64,000 bases of DNA, from NCBI GenBank assembly GCA_034509925.1, contig CM067530.1, positions 1 to 64,000 on the forward strand. The letters run 5' to 3'. Positions 1 through 9,513 of the stretch are shown here, in pieces; the first letter of the stretch is position 1; each line of letters opens with the position of its first letter. The notes under the pieces were generated by a model that saw only the letters and a list, made by a program, of their open reading frames with translations, did no database searches and was not told the origin of the DNA. The translations under genes and the position numbers were made by a program. This DNA comes from Hirudinaria manillensis. Its lineage: Eukaryota; Annelida; Clitellata; Hirudinida; Hirudinidae.

Positions 1-265
1 AGGATGCATTACACAATGACTGGCCTGAACCCGATGTAATGAGTCACGCCTGCATAACCCTAATTAACTAGTTCCTAGGACACCTAACCTCCCCTCTAGA
101 GGAGAGAGAAGCTAACCAGCATGAACACTTCAAAGGACAGGGGAAGCAGTGCTAACCCTAACCGCCGCTCAGGAGTCTCCTATTGGTCAACACTGGACCT
201 TCCTAACCCTATAAAGGACAATATTTTCCGCTTTTCGATCTTTACGTTTTTCGCTTATTCGCTCA

Positions 266-297
266 CCTTAGAGGGCAGAACTGCCGAGGGCCTAGTG
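266..297 (+). ncRNA. Leader hairpin, PLE copy 1 (structured RNA candidate)
   Basis: CCTTAGAGG, then stem GGCAG-AA-CTGCC, then CGAGGGCCTAGTG. The same frame of conserved bases surrounds a different but still perfectly paired stem (GGTTGT/ACAACC) in every subtelomeric unit, for example at 13966-14000. Compensating change in a stem between two diverged repeats is evidence for a selected RNA structure in the transcript leader. Its function is unknown; I could not fit it to a hammerhead ribozyme core. Confidence 0.5.
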
Positions 298-777
298 AGT
301 TTAATCGTATTAACGGTATTTTGCCTTGTATTTTGTCTGTTGAAGTATTCGTATTTTTGTCGCTTGATAATCCTAAGATATTTCTTAGTGGTTATCAGTG
401 TTTTGTTCAAAACACACGTGCTTGCTTCTATTTTGCTTCGATACCATTTTATGCGTTGCAATTTAATGGTATTTCTTAGCGTAATTTTTTAATTGCTTTT
501 TTCACTTTTGTTCTTAAATTCTTTTTATCGTGAAATACGCTTTAGAATTTTGTAGAACTTTTATATAATATATAATATATATTATATATTTCGGTATAGC
601 TTTGATACTTGTAATGCGAAGCATTTCCTGGTATTTTTTAGCATTTTAATATACCTCGCTCGTCATTCTCAAAAATCTTTAACGTTAAATACGTTTTTAG
701 ATTTTTTTTGAAAAACGCACGTTATAAACTATTTTATTTTAATTTATTGTATTTTTGGTTTTTAAAAAATTTTTTTT

Positions 778-1070
778 GGGTTCCCAATAATTTTTTTACC
801 AAATAAATAACCTTTTTCTTTGGTTTCTTCAAGGGCTGAGATTTCATCTCTTGTTGTTACACTAATTTATCGTTCATTGATGAATTCGTTGTAAAACTAC
901 TAAGTTAATTTAATTGCATCTTTGGTTTTAATTTTTGGGTTCCCAATAATTTTTTTACCAAATAAACAACTTATTTCTGTGGTTTTTCCAAGGGCTGAGA
1001 TTTCATCTCTTGTTGTTACACTAATTTATCGTTCATTGATGAATTCGTGGTAAAACTACTAAGTTAATTT
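778..1070 (+). repeat. Tandem duplication (period 159 bp) in PLE leader
   Basis: Two copies begin with GGGTTCCCAATAATTTTTTT, at 778 and 937, and share AAGGGCTGAGATTTCATCTC and the following 80 bp. A third trace of the first motif (GGGTTCCCATTAACTTTAAT) lies at about 1340. The same arrangement is kept in the second leader copy (about 7258-7550), so the duplication predates the split of the two leaders. Confidence 0.85.
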
Positions 1071-1571
1071 GTTGTTTTGGGCGATGATTTATCATCCCTT
1101 ATTAATCTAATAGTTTTTTTTTTTTTTTAAAAAAAACGTGCTTCGACGGGTAATTAATTATTTATTAAGTGAATTTGCAATCGGTTTCGTTATTTTCTCC
1201 TTAGGTTCTTTCTACGATAAACACGTTTTAAGAATTTTTTGAGAACATACGACTCTCGAATACTACTTTAATTCCAAGCTTGCTTAGCAATTCTTGGCGT
1301 TGTAGTTAAACATTCTGTCCATATCTGGCTCTTATTTTTATGGGTTCCCATTAACTTTAATGCCAGTTTATATCATCAATTGCCGATATATTGTCTCTTG
1401 ATGCATTGTTAATTTAGTTAGACTTATATTGTGTGTTTTTGACGACCACGATACATAATTTGCTGGATTGTCTACTAACAAAGAAAGTGGAAGTGCAGTT
1501 TTATTTATATTTTCTATTCTAACCCTAACCCTGCCTAATACCATCTTTGTTATTAGATTTATCTACAAAAA

Positions 1572-3046
1572 ATGAATCGTGGCAATGAAAGAGGGAACTT
1601 GAAGGGTCAACCAATGACCAGAGATGTGGGTACAAGGAAGTATTTCCCTTACAAGGGACGTACCAATGGTAAAGCAGTGCCGCAAAGGAGGAGACCAGAT
1701 CTGGTCCAACCTCCTACTGTTGCGGCTTCTGCCAAGATTACACCTGCTCCTTCTGTTCGGGTTTTCCCGAAACATAAGGAGCACGAGCCTAAAACTTGGG
1801 AATTGCACCGGAAGATCGGGGACATCATCTTCCGGATCATCCAGTACCGGTTTTACATGGACAACGGGAGGTCTGTGGAGTTCTCCAAGACCGTGGAGAC
1901 AATGACCTCTACCTTCGGTCCCAAGGTCCCGGGATTCGATGAGGAATATATCAGAGTGCGTGAGGAGGCGGCTAGAGTTATGGCGAACATAATGTTCGAC
2001 ACGAATCTAGCGTTTGTGCTAAACAAGCACAACCAGTCTGTCTGCGAATTACGGGCGGTCCTTAATAGTGGAGTGACTGTGGATGAAGAAATTCTGATGC
2101 AGGCGTTCTCCTATAAGAAAGTCAGTAAGAAGCATGACAGCTGGGATAATGAGAGGTTCAATGAAATGGAGAAATCCATCTTTGATTTTGTACTGGAGGA
2201 TTCTCCGTGCAAACATACTTCTTATTTAGAAATTCCCCAGGCTCTCACAGCCTGGAGATCTCTCTTGGGTGAAAAACGACCTGCTGAGGATACCCCTGCA
2301 CAGGTCGCTCCTGCAAAAAACGCAGGATTCGTGGACCTGAGGTTAAGGTTAGCAGGGAAACCACTATACCTTTCTTGGAATCCGTGGAGGTGCCTCCCCC
2401 AATTCCATCCACTAGTACCCCTGCCCGCCCCCTGTCTCCCCCATTTGATCCGAGCTTACTCGACGACTCCTTGGAGAAGGAAATGGAATCCCTTTCCATC
2501 CCTTCCCCAAACAGACCTACCCTCGGACCAACCATCGAACCAACCGTCGAACCAACCGTCGGACCTACTATCGTACCAACCGTCGGACCTACTATCGTAC
2601 CAACCAATGAGGAAATGAACACGAGGACCACCAGGGTTCCCAGTGGTCCTCCTAACACAGGTTTGTGCTTAATCCATGGTATTAGTACTGTGAAACTAAA
2701 GAGGTTTTCCACGGTATCGGTGATTGCCGACGTCGTCCTCAGCCTACTTAAAGTAGCATTTGGGGTAAACCGGGATTCTGAGTGGGCTTTCCTGAATGGG
2801 AAAATCAACCCAGAAATCCATAATTCTTTAAAATGTTGTGAGAGGATCCCCTCACAATATTCGATTATTGAGCTACGTGATTGGGCCATCCATATAAGCA
2901 AATCTATGGTATCCGATAGTTTTGTTTGTGTGGGCTATAAACTTAGAGTTTCTAGACTGAAATTGACCTTCAATGAACTCTTTTCACAGGAACCCTGGTG
3001 GAAAGTAACAAGAGGACTCGTAAGAGATGAGCCTCGCTCCCTACGG
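1572..3046 (+). pseudogene. PLE ORF1-like protein, no recognised domain
   Basis: An open frame starts at ATG 1572, 40 bp after the telomere-like spacer, and runs about 250 codons. The protein then continues in another frame to about 3046. The N-terminal third is basic and proline-rich. The middle (about residues 75-215) is predicted-helix-like, with charged stretches such as REEAARVMANIMFD. The second part has a Pro/Thr-rich linker made of a short tandem repeat (PTVGPTIVPTVGPTIVPT) followed by a more hydrophobic C-terminal block. No Cys/His zinc knuckle and no endonuclease motif is seen. Position and orientation make it the first protein of the PLE; some PLE families carry such an accessory ORF. 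Function is not inferable from sequence alone. Confidence 0.6.
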
Positions 3047-3049
3047 TGA

Positions 3050-4821
3050 CTGGATCCAGATAATAGGACATTCAACCTTTCTAACTTTGTGTTTAACAAT
3101 AAAGAATTGAATGTCTTACAGAAGGGCATTTACTTTGTTCCGTGTTATAGTAAAGTGAATTCACAAAGAATCCATGAAGCTATTAAACGTTTTATTAGAA
3201 CGCTAAAATTAAAAGCGTTTTTTCAAAAGTGATTTACCTAAAAGTGATAGCTTTAGAATACCGAGTGAGTGGGAACCACCTCTCGAATGTCTTGATTACA
3301 ACACGAGGTTAATTCTCGATGAAGTAACAAATAAGTTCTACCAAACAATGAATAATTTTATTGTAAGAGATGCTACCGATTCTAGTCGGACGTCCTTTCG
3401 AACTTTGAACGAAATCACACATGGGTTTTCTGATTACGCAAGTATCAATAAAATTGCTAATAACAAGTCAATTACTATTCGTAAGGCCGATAAAGGTTCG
3501 TCCTTTGTAATCCTTGATAAACAGAAATACCTCGATGAGGCAATTCGGCAATTAAATGATACGAAATTCTACGTTAAATTGACAAAGTCAATACAACCAG
3601 AAAACGCTCGACTATTGGAACAAAAATTGAAAAATGCCTTGGATACACACCAAATTAGTTCGAAATTGTTTAAATTTCTTACGGGCCCAAGACCGTTTAA
3701 TAGTAGAAAATTCTACTTTTTACCTAAGGTTCATAAACCGAAGAGTAAATGGTTTGATCCTAATTGCCCACCCGGTCGACCGATAGTTTTCCGATATCAA
3801 AACGGAATCGTCACGTATTGCTCAATTTATTGATTACCATATCAATAAATACGCACAACACCTTCCCTCTTATGTGAGGGATAGCTTCGATTTTATTCAA
3901 AAGATTAAAGGGATTCATTTGGATGATAATGACATTTTTATAACGGGTGACGTTAGTTCGTTATACACCAATATGAATTTGAATAGAACGGTTGCTGTCA
4001 TTAAACGTTGGTTTAACAAGCACCCGGTCGGTAACCGCCCTGATTCTTTGATCATCGATCTGCTCGAATTCACCTTGAAAAGAAATGATTTTGAATTTAA
4101 TGGTGATTATTTCCTCCAAGTTTGTGGTTGTGCCATGGGTAAAAAGTACTCACCGGGTTTAGCCAACCTCTACTTAAGAGCGTTAGATAATTTAGTTCTA
4201 AATTATCAATTAAAACCCAAAATCTACCTTAGGTATCTGGATGATATTTTCATGATCTGGAAGGGTTCATCGGATGATGCTACTCTTCTGGAATCTGCAA
4301 TGAACAATGTAATAACGGACATTAAAATTGAATTACAATACGATAAAAACGCAATCAATTTTCTGGATGTAACGGTATTCCGCGAACCAGATAACTCCAT
4401 TGGTACAAAGGTGTTTTTTAAGGAGACTAACAATAGACTTCTTTTAAACCCGGACTCATGCCACCCAAAACATACTTTTGGTGGTATTGTTAAATCACAA
4501 TTCATTCGATATAAAAGATTATCTTCTAAGAATGAATACTTCCTTAAAACCTCTAATGAGCTTATCCACAAACAAATTTCGCTGGGTTACAATCGCCAAA
4601 CTATGAGAAAAATTCTCAGAGAAGTAGCGAATGCTTCGGATGATCGTCCAAGTAAAAATAAAGATAAGAAAATCTTACCTTTTGTAATTCCTTTTGGTGA
4701 AACCTCGAGGAAGGCAGTAAACAGCGTTAGAAGAGTTCTCTCCGAAGATGATTTCTTCAGAAACTTCACGATCGTCTCAGCCTTCGAAAAAGGAAGTAAT
4801 CTCCTCTCGAAATTCTTCTGA
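3050..4821 (+). pseudogene. PLE reverse transcriptase, endonuclease-less
   Basis: Homology begins near 3060 (LSNFVFNNKELNVLQKG, the usual N-terminal start of PLE RTs). It continues through ITIRKADKGSSFVILD, YFLPKVHKP, PPGRPIV, ESSRIAQFIDYHINKYA, DVSSLYTNM, CAMGKKYSPGLANLYL, the catalytic YLRYLDDIF, NFLDVTVFREPDNS and HPKHTFGGIVKSQFIRY, and ends with FRNFTIVSAFEKGSNLLS at 4821. The longest intact stretch is 3874-4821 (315 codons), which includes the catalytic DD. The whole RT is spread over three frames. The protein would copy the element RNA onto a DNA 3' end. No GIY-YIG domain follows within the next 1.6 kb. Confidence 0.93.
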
Positions 4822-4989
4822 ACGAATGGACTCTTGATGATATTCTGGACATCCATCTCGATGATGCTAAACCTCTTGTAGCCTGTACCGAATGAAAATC
4901 ATAATTGATTTTTAAGAAAAGGAATTATTTGTACACATGGTGAGCAGAATAATTATAAAAATTATCTTTTGTACGCTAATATCAACTAA

Positions 4990-6480
4990 ATAACACTTCT
5001 GAGATTTCCAATAAGAGATTTCTTATTGAAAAAATGCTGAATCATGCTAAACCAATAAAAGTGGTTGTATCAATTCACATCTCATTCGATATAAAGATTA
5101 TCTTAAAAAGATTTTCTTTGTCGACTGAATACTCCCCTTATATACTCCACTAAGTTACAATCACTATGCCTGTGACGATCGTCAAGACATTTTTTTCGAA
5201 TATAAGAAATTCTTACCATTCATAACTCTCTTCGATAAACCAGGAGGATAATTGATGATTTGTCTCCTATGACGGAATTCGTCGGGAACCTCAACGTCAT
5301 ATTATCGTTAGATATACAAAGAACGATAATTGGAACGGATCATTCGAGACCGCGTAACTTTGAGGAATCTACAAGGATAAAACAAAAGAATTTATTTTTA
5401 AAAATTAATTTTTTAAGAATAAATTTTTGTATAATAAATTTTTGAAAAATAATTTTCAATAAATTTGGAGTATATTATGACAATAATTATCTTTTCTGAG
5501 ATTTCCAATAAGAGATTTCTTATTGAAAAAATGCTGAATCATGCTAACCAATAAAAGTGGTTGTATCAATTCACATCTCATTCGATATAAAGATTACCTT
5601 AAAAAGATTTTCTTGGTCGACTGAATACTCCCCTTATATACTCCACTAAGTTACAATCACTATGCCTGTGACGATCGTCAAGACATTTTTTTTCGAATAT
5701 AAGAAATTCTTACCATTCATAACTCTCTTCGATTAACCAGGAGGATAATTGATGATTTGTCTCCTATGACGGAATTCGTCGGGAACCTCAACGTCATATT
5801 ATCGTTAGATATACCAAGAACGATAATTGGAACGGATCATTCGAGGCCGCGTAACTTTGAGGAATCTATTAGAATAAAACAAAAGAATTTATTTTTAAAA
5901 TTTAATTTTTTAAGAATAAATTTCTGTATTTTTGAAAAATTAATTTTCAAAAAATTTGGAGTATATTATGACAATAATTATCTTTTGGATGTAACGGGTT
6001 TCCGTGAACTTGATAATTCTTGATACGAATACATTTCTTAATAAAGAAGGAGATTAATTAGAGATTTCTTTCCTTATAAAAATGCTGAATCATGCCACCC
6101 AAAATTATATGTTTGGGTATCCAGCTATCTCAGAAATCAATAGTTTCATTAGATCACCTTCTAAGAATGAATATTACTTAGAAAATTCTATTGAACTTAT
6201 CGACAAAGATATTTCGCCACTGTACAATCACCTAACTTTGAGAAGTATTCTCATAGAAATTACAAATGCTTCTGACGATCGTCTAAGTAGTATTTTAAAG
6301 TCTTACCCGTTATAGTTCCTTTGGGTAAAAACCACTGGGAACGACAGGAGACAACAACAGAAGATAGCATCAGGAATGTTCACCCCAGGGATGAACTCTT
6401 CAGGAACCTCACCGTCATCTTGGCGTTCGAAAAAGGAAGTTACTTCTGTCCGAAGGAACGTAGCCATCTTACCGCCTAGT
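4990..6480 (+). repeat. Decayed tandem copies of the RT C-terminal segment
   Basis: Three successive degenerate copies of the last part of the RT. Two begin with TCTGAGATTTCCAATAAGAG (4998 and 5495, period 497 bp) and share the 88- and 61-codon remnants that start MSPMTEFVGNLNVIL. The third (about 5990-6480) is better preserved: DVTGFRELDNS, then SKNEYYLENSIELIDKDIS, NASDDR and FRNLTVILAFEKGSY, which match the tail of the main RT. The third copy abuts the 3' leader at 6490. This looks like serial partial retrotransposition or template switching at the element's 3' end. Confidence 0.75.
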
Positions 6481-6663
6481 TCTAGGCCAAGGATGCATTA
6501 CACAATGACTGGCCTGAACTCGATGTAATGAGTCACGCCTGCATAACTAATTAACTAGTTCCTAGGACACCACCTCCCCTCTAGAGGAGAGAGAAGCTAG
6601 CCAGCATGAACACTTCAAAGGACAGGGGAAGCAGTGCTCCCACCGCCGCTCAGGAGTCTCCTA

Positions 6664-6697
6664 TTGGTCAACACTGGACCTTCCTCGGCTATATAAG
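6664..6697 (+). promoter_or_regulatory. Candidate pol II promoter in PLE leader
   Basis: An inverted CCAAT box (ATTGG, 6664-6668) lies 21 bp upstream of TATATAAG (6690-6697). Transcription would be expected to start near 6720, just before the leader hairpin at 6747-6778. In copy 1 the TATA region reads CCTAACCCTATAAAGG instead. Confidence 0.5.
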
Positions 6698-6746
6698 GAC
6701 AATATTTTCCGCTTTTCGATCTTTACGTTTTTCGCTTATTCGCTCA

Positions 6747-6778
6747 CCTTAGAGGGCAGAACTGCCGAGGGCCTAGTG
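6747..6778 (+). ncRNA. Leader hairpin, PLE copy 2
   Basis: Identical to 266-297: stem GGCAG/CTGCC followed by CGAGGGCCTAGTG. It would lie within the first 30-60 nt of a transcript started at the TATA box at 6690. Confidence 0.5.
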
Positions 6779-7993
6779 AGTTTAATCGTATTAACGGTAT
6801 TTTGCCTTGTATTTTGTCGGTTGAAGTATTCGTATTTTTGTCGCTTGATAATCCTAAGATATTTCTTAGTGGTTATCAGTGTTTTGTTCAAAACACACGT
6901 GCTTGCTTCTATTTTGCTTCGATACCATTTTATGCGTTGCAATTTAATGGTATTTCTTAGCGTAATTTTTTAATTGCTTTTTTCACTTTTGTTCTTAAAT
7001 TCTTTTTTATCGTGAAATACGCTTTAGAATTTTGTAGAACTTTTATATAATATATAATATATTATATATTTCGGTATAGCTTTGATACTTGTAATGCGAA
7101 GCATTTCCTGGTATTTTTTAGCATTTTAATATACCTCGCTCGTCATTCTCAAAAATCTTTAACGTTAAATACGTTTTTAGATTTTTTTTGAAAAACGCAC
7201 GTTATAAACTATTTTATTTTAATTTATTGTATTTTTGGTTTTTAAAAAATTTTTTTTGGGTTCCCAATAATTTTTTTACCAAATAAATAACCTTTTTCTT
7301 TGGTTTCTTCAAGGGCTGAGATTTCATCTCTTGTTGTTACACTAATTTATCGTTCATTGATGAATTCGTTGTAAAACTACTAAGTTAATTTAATTGCATC
7401 TTTGGTTTTAATTTTTGGGTTCCCAATAATTTTTTTACCAAATAAACAACTTATTTCTGTGGTTTTTCCAAGGGCTGAGATTTCATCTCTTGTTGTTACA
7501 CTAATTTATCGTTCATTGATGAATTCGTGGTAAAACTACTAAGTTAATTTGTTGTTTTGGGCGATGATTTATCATCCCTTATTAATCTAATAGTTTTTTT
7601 TTAAAAAAAACGTGCTTCGACGGGTAATTAATTATTTATTAAGTGAATTTGCAATCGGTTTCGTTATTTTCTCCTTAGGTTCTTTCTACGATAAACACGT
7701 TTTAAGAATTTTTTGAGAACATACGACTCTCGAATACTACTTTAATTCCAAGCTTGCTTAGCAATTCTTGGCGTTGTAGTTAAACATTCTGTCCATATCT
7801 GGCTCTTATTTTTATGGGTTCCCATTAACTTTAATGCCAGTTTATATCATCAATTGCCGATATATTGTCTCTTGATGCATTGTTAATTTAGTTAGACTTA
7901 TATTGTGTGTTTTTGACGACCACGATACATAATTTGCTGGATTGTCTACTAACAAAGAAAGTGGAAGTGCAGTTTTATTTATATTTTCTATTC

Positions 7994-8394
7994 TAACCCT
8001 AACCCTAACCCTAACCCTAACCCTAACCCTAACCCTAACCCTAACCCTAACCCTAACCCTAACCCTAACCCTAACCCTAACCCTAACCCTAACCCTAACC
8101 CTAACCCTAACCCTAACCCTAACCCTAACCCTAACCCTAACCCTAACCCTAACCCTAACCCTAACCCTAACCCTAACCCTAACCCTAACCCTAACCCTAA
8201 CCCTAACCCTAACCCTAACCCTAACCCTAACCCTAACCCTAACCCTAACCCTAACCCTAACCCTAACCCTAACCCTAACCCTAACCCTAACCCCTAACCC
8301 TAACCCTAACCCTAACCCTAACCCTAACCCTAACCCTAACCCTAACCCTAACCCTAACCCTAACCCTAACCCTAACCCTAACCCTAACCCTAAC
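7994..8394 (+). repeat. Telomeric repeat tract (CCCTAA)n, about 66 copies
   Basis: About 400 bp of nearly pure CCCTAA with one CCCCTAA variant near 8288. C-rich strand on +, as at a left chromosome end. It separates the PLE from the subtelomeric units. The apparent Leu-Thr, Val-Arg and Gly-Leu open frames here are only the repeat translated. Confidence 0.98.
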
Positions 8395-8411
8395 ATTTTT
8401 TTCTCCTATCT

Positions 8412-8493
8412 TAACCCTAACCCTAACCCTAACCCTAACCCTAACCCTAACCCTAACCCTAACCCTAACCCTAACCCTAACCCTAACCCTAAC
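8412..8493 (+). repeat. Second telomeric tract, about 13 copies
   Basis: Separated from the first tract by ACATTTTTTTCTCCTATC, the 17-18 bp that also closes every subtelomeric unit. It then joins directly to the AAT microsatellite of a unit at AACATTAATAATAATTATAA. Confidence 0.97.
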
Positions 8494-8538
8494 ATTAATA
8501 ATAATTATAATAATAACAATAACGATAATAATAATAAT

Positions 8539-8591
<53 letters not shown>

Positions 8592-8864
8592 GAATAAGAA
8601 TAAGAATAAGTAGAAGAAGAAGAAGAAGCCACCAAATAAGGACACTCGTTAGATGTCGCCAAAATATATCGATTCTCGTGATAACGACTAATCAACTATT
8701 TGCGACAAATTATATAGCACTCACTCCTTGGTCACCTTCCTCGAACAATATTAGCCGTAAAATTCGACTAATTACGGATCCGCTCTAAGGAGCGTAGGTC
8801 GTAAAAAGCGGTCTCACGATTAAAGCAAATGTTTTCTTCTGCGAAAGCGGAACGACATTTTTTT
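8494..8864 (+). repeat. Partial subtelomeric unit (AAT microsatellite plus unit tail)
   Basis: AAT/AATAAG microsatellite to about 8625, then the 240-bp low-copy tail that starts CCACCAAATAAGGACACTCG. It is the same as the end of U1 (15215-15450) and 52292-52540. The unit's 5' 6 kb are missing; the telomeric tract replaces them. Confidence 0.9.
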
Positions 8865-8993
8865 CTCCTATCTTAACCCTAACCGTGTCAATACCATCGT
8901 AGGAGGAAACAATTTTCTTTAATCATTGAGTACGGCAATCAATCGAGGATTTTGACAATCTCAGAAGATAACTAATTAATAAGAGAGAATATA

Positions 8994-9513
8994 ACGACTC
9001 CCGTAAGGAAACGTCCCAATGTGCCGAGATTCACTGCGAGTTTTAACCGTCAAACGGCTATTTCTCAATGCATAATCTCTTATTTACAATAAATCCGAAT
9101 GGATTTAAATCGACTCGATTTGCAGTCTCCAGAATTTTTTTAAAAAAGCCCCCGATTAAGATGAAAACTTCATCGAAAACCGGACGAGAACCTGCCACCT
9201 GTCGACGAGTATTAAACATTTCAGTTAGCTGATTCCCGGAAATGAAAATTCATCAAATACGGGTCGGGAATCGGTTATCTGTCACTGTTTAATGGATTTC
9301 AGGGCTCAGTCCATTCGACCAAAGCTCCTCGGAATACGGTGAATAATTCACCGAAAACCGGGCAAAAATCCGCCAAATATTAAAACCCGAACCAGCAATC
9401 TATCGACGGAAATTTCATGGTCTCCAGGGCTCAATCCAAAGGACCAAAACCCCTCGGAATACGATCAAAAATTCATCGGAAACCGAGATTGAATCCGCCA
9501 TTTCTGTCGAGAT
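8994..9513 (+). repeat. Block B of U1, with partner B' at 13046-13560
   Basis: CCCGTAAGGAAACGTCCCAA here and CCCGCAAGGAAGCGTTCCAA at 13050 start two direct repeats of about 0.5 kb that flank the satellite array. Each holds an internal tandem of about 120 bp (CAGGGCTCA..CCTCGGAATACG, twice). The pair occurs in every full unit. Confidence 0.85.

Larger units (their letters stand above)
1..1518 (+). repeat. PLE 5' pseudo-LTR (leader copy 1)
   Basis: AT-rich leader of about 1.5 kb, nearly identical to 6490-7994. It carries a CCAAT-type box (ATTGG, near 183), a TATA-like stretch near 210, a G-rich hairpin at 266-297 and an internal 159-bp tandem duplication. It ends at TTCTATT followed by CTAACCCTAACCCT (1519-1532). 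The first 215 bases differ from the other copy at six places, every time toward telomere-like sequence; the next 1.3 kb differ by only a few bases. Confidence 0.9.
1..7994 (+). mobile_element. Telomere-associated Penelope-like element (PLE) with pseudo-LTRs
   Basis: A 1.5-kb leader at 1-1518 recurs at 6490-7994, and between them lie ORF1, a PLE reverse transcriptase and a decayed tail. RT motifs seen are FLPKVHKP, PPGRPIV, DVSSLYTNM, GCAMGKKYSPGLANLYL, YLRYLDDIF and NFLDVTV, the signature of PLE reverse transcriptases, which are sister to telomerase RT. No GIY-YIG endonuclease is visible after the RT or in ORF1, which fits the endonuclease-deficient PLEs (Athena/Coprina type) known to sit at telomeres. 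The element's sense strand is the C-rich telomeric strand and its 3' copy of the leader runs directly into CCCTAA repeats at 7994. That is the orientation expected if cDNA was primed from a G-rich telomeric overhang. The coding part is spread over several frames (about three breaks), so this copy looks inactive. Its left limit coincides with the window edge. Confidence 0.93.
6490..7994 (+). repeat. PLE 3' pseudo-LTR (leader copy 2), abutting telomeric repeats
   Basis: Near-identical to 1-1518. In the upstream copy the leader is followed by two telomeric repeats and then ORF1; here TTCTATT is followed by about 66 CCCTAA repeats. The switch therefore lies within the telomere-like spacer itself. 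Either the element was joined to a telomere here, or the two-repeat spacer expanded. Confidence 0.9.

Noticed and set aside
240-330. Hammerhead ribozyme in the PLE leader, known from other PLE families
   Set aside because: I could not find the CUGAUGA and GAAA core in the right order near the hairpin; a covariance-model search would settle it.
7842-8613. Long frames on both strands in the telomeric tract
   Set aside because: They are the hexamer repeat translated (Leu-Thr, Pro-Asn, Val-Arg, Gly-Leu), with no protein content.
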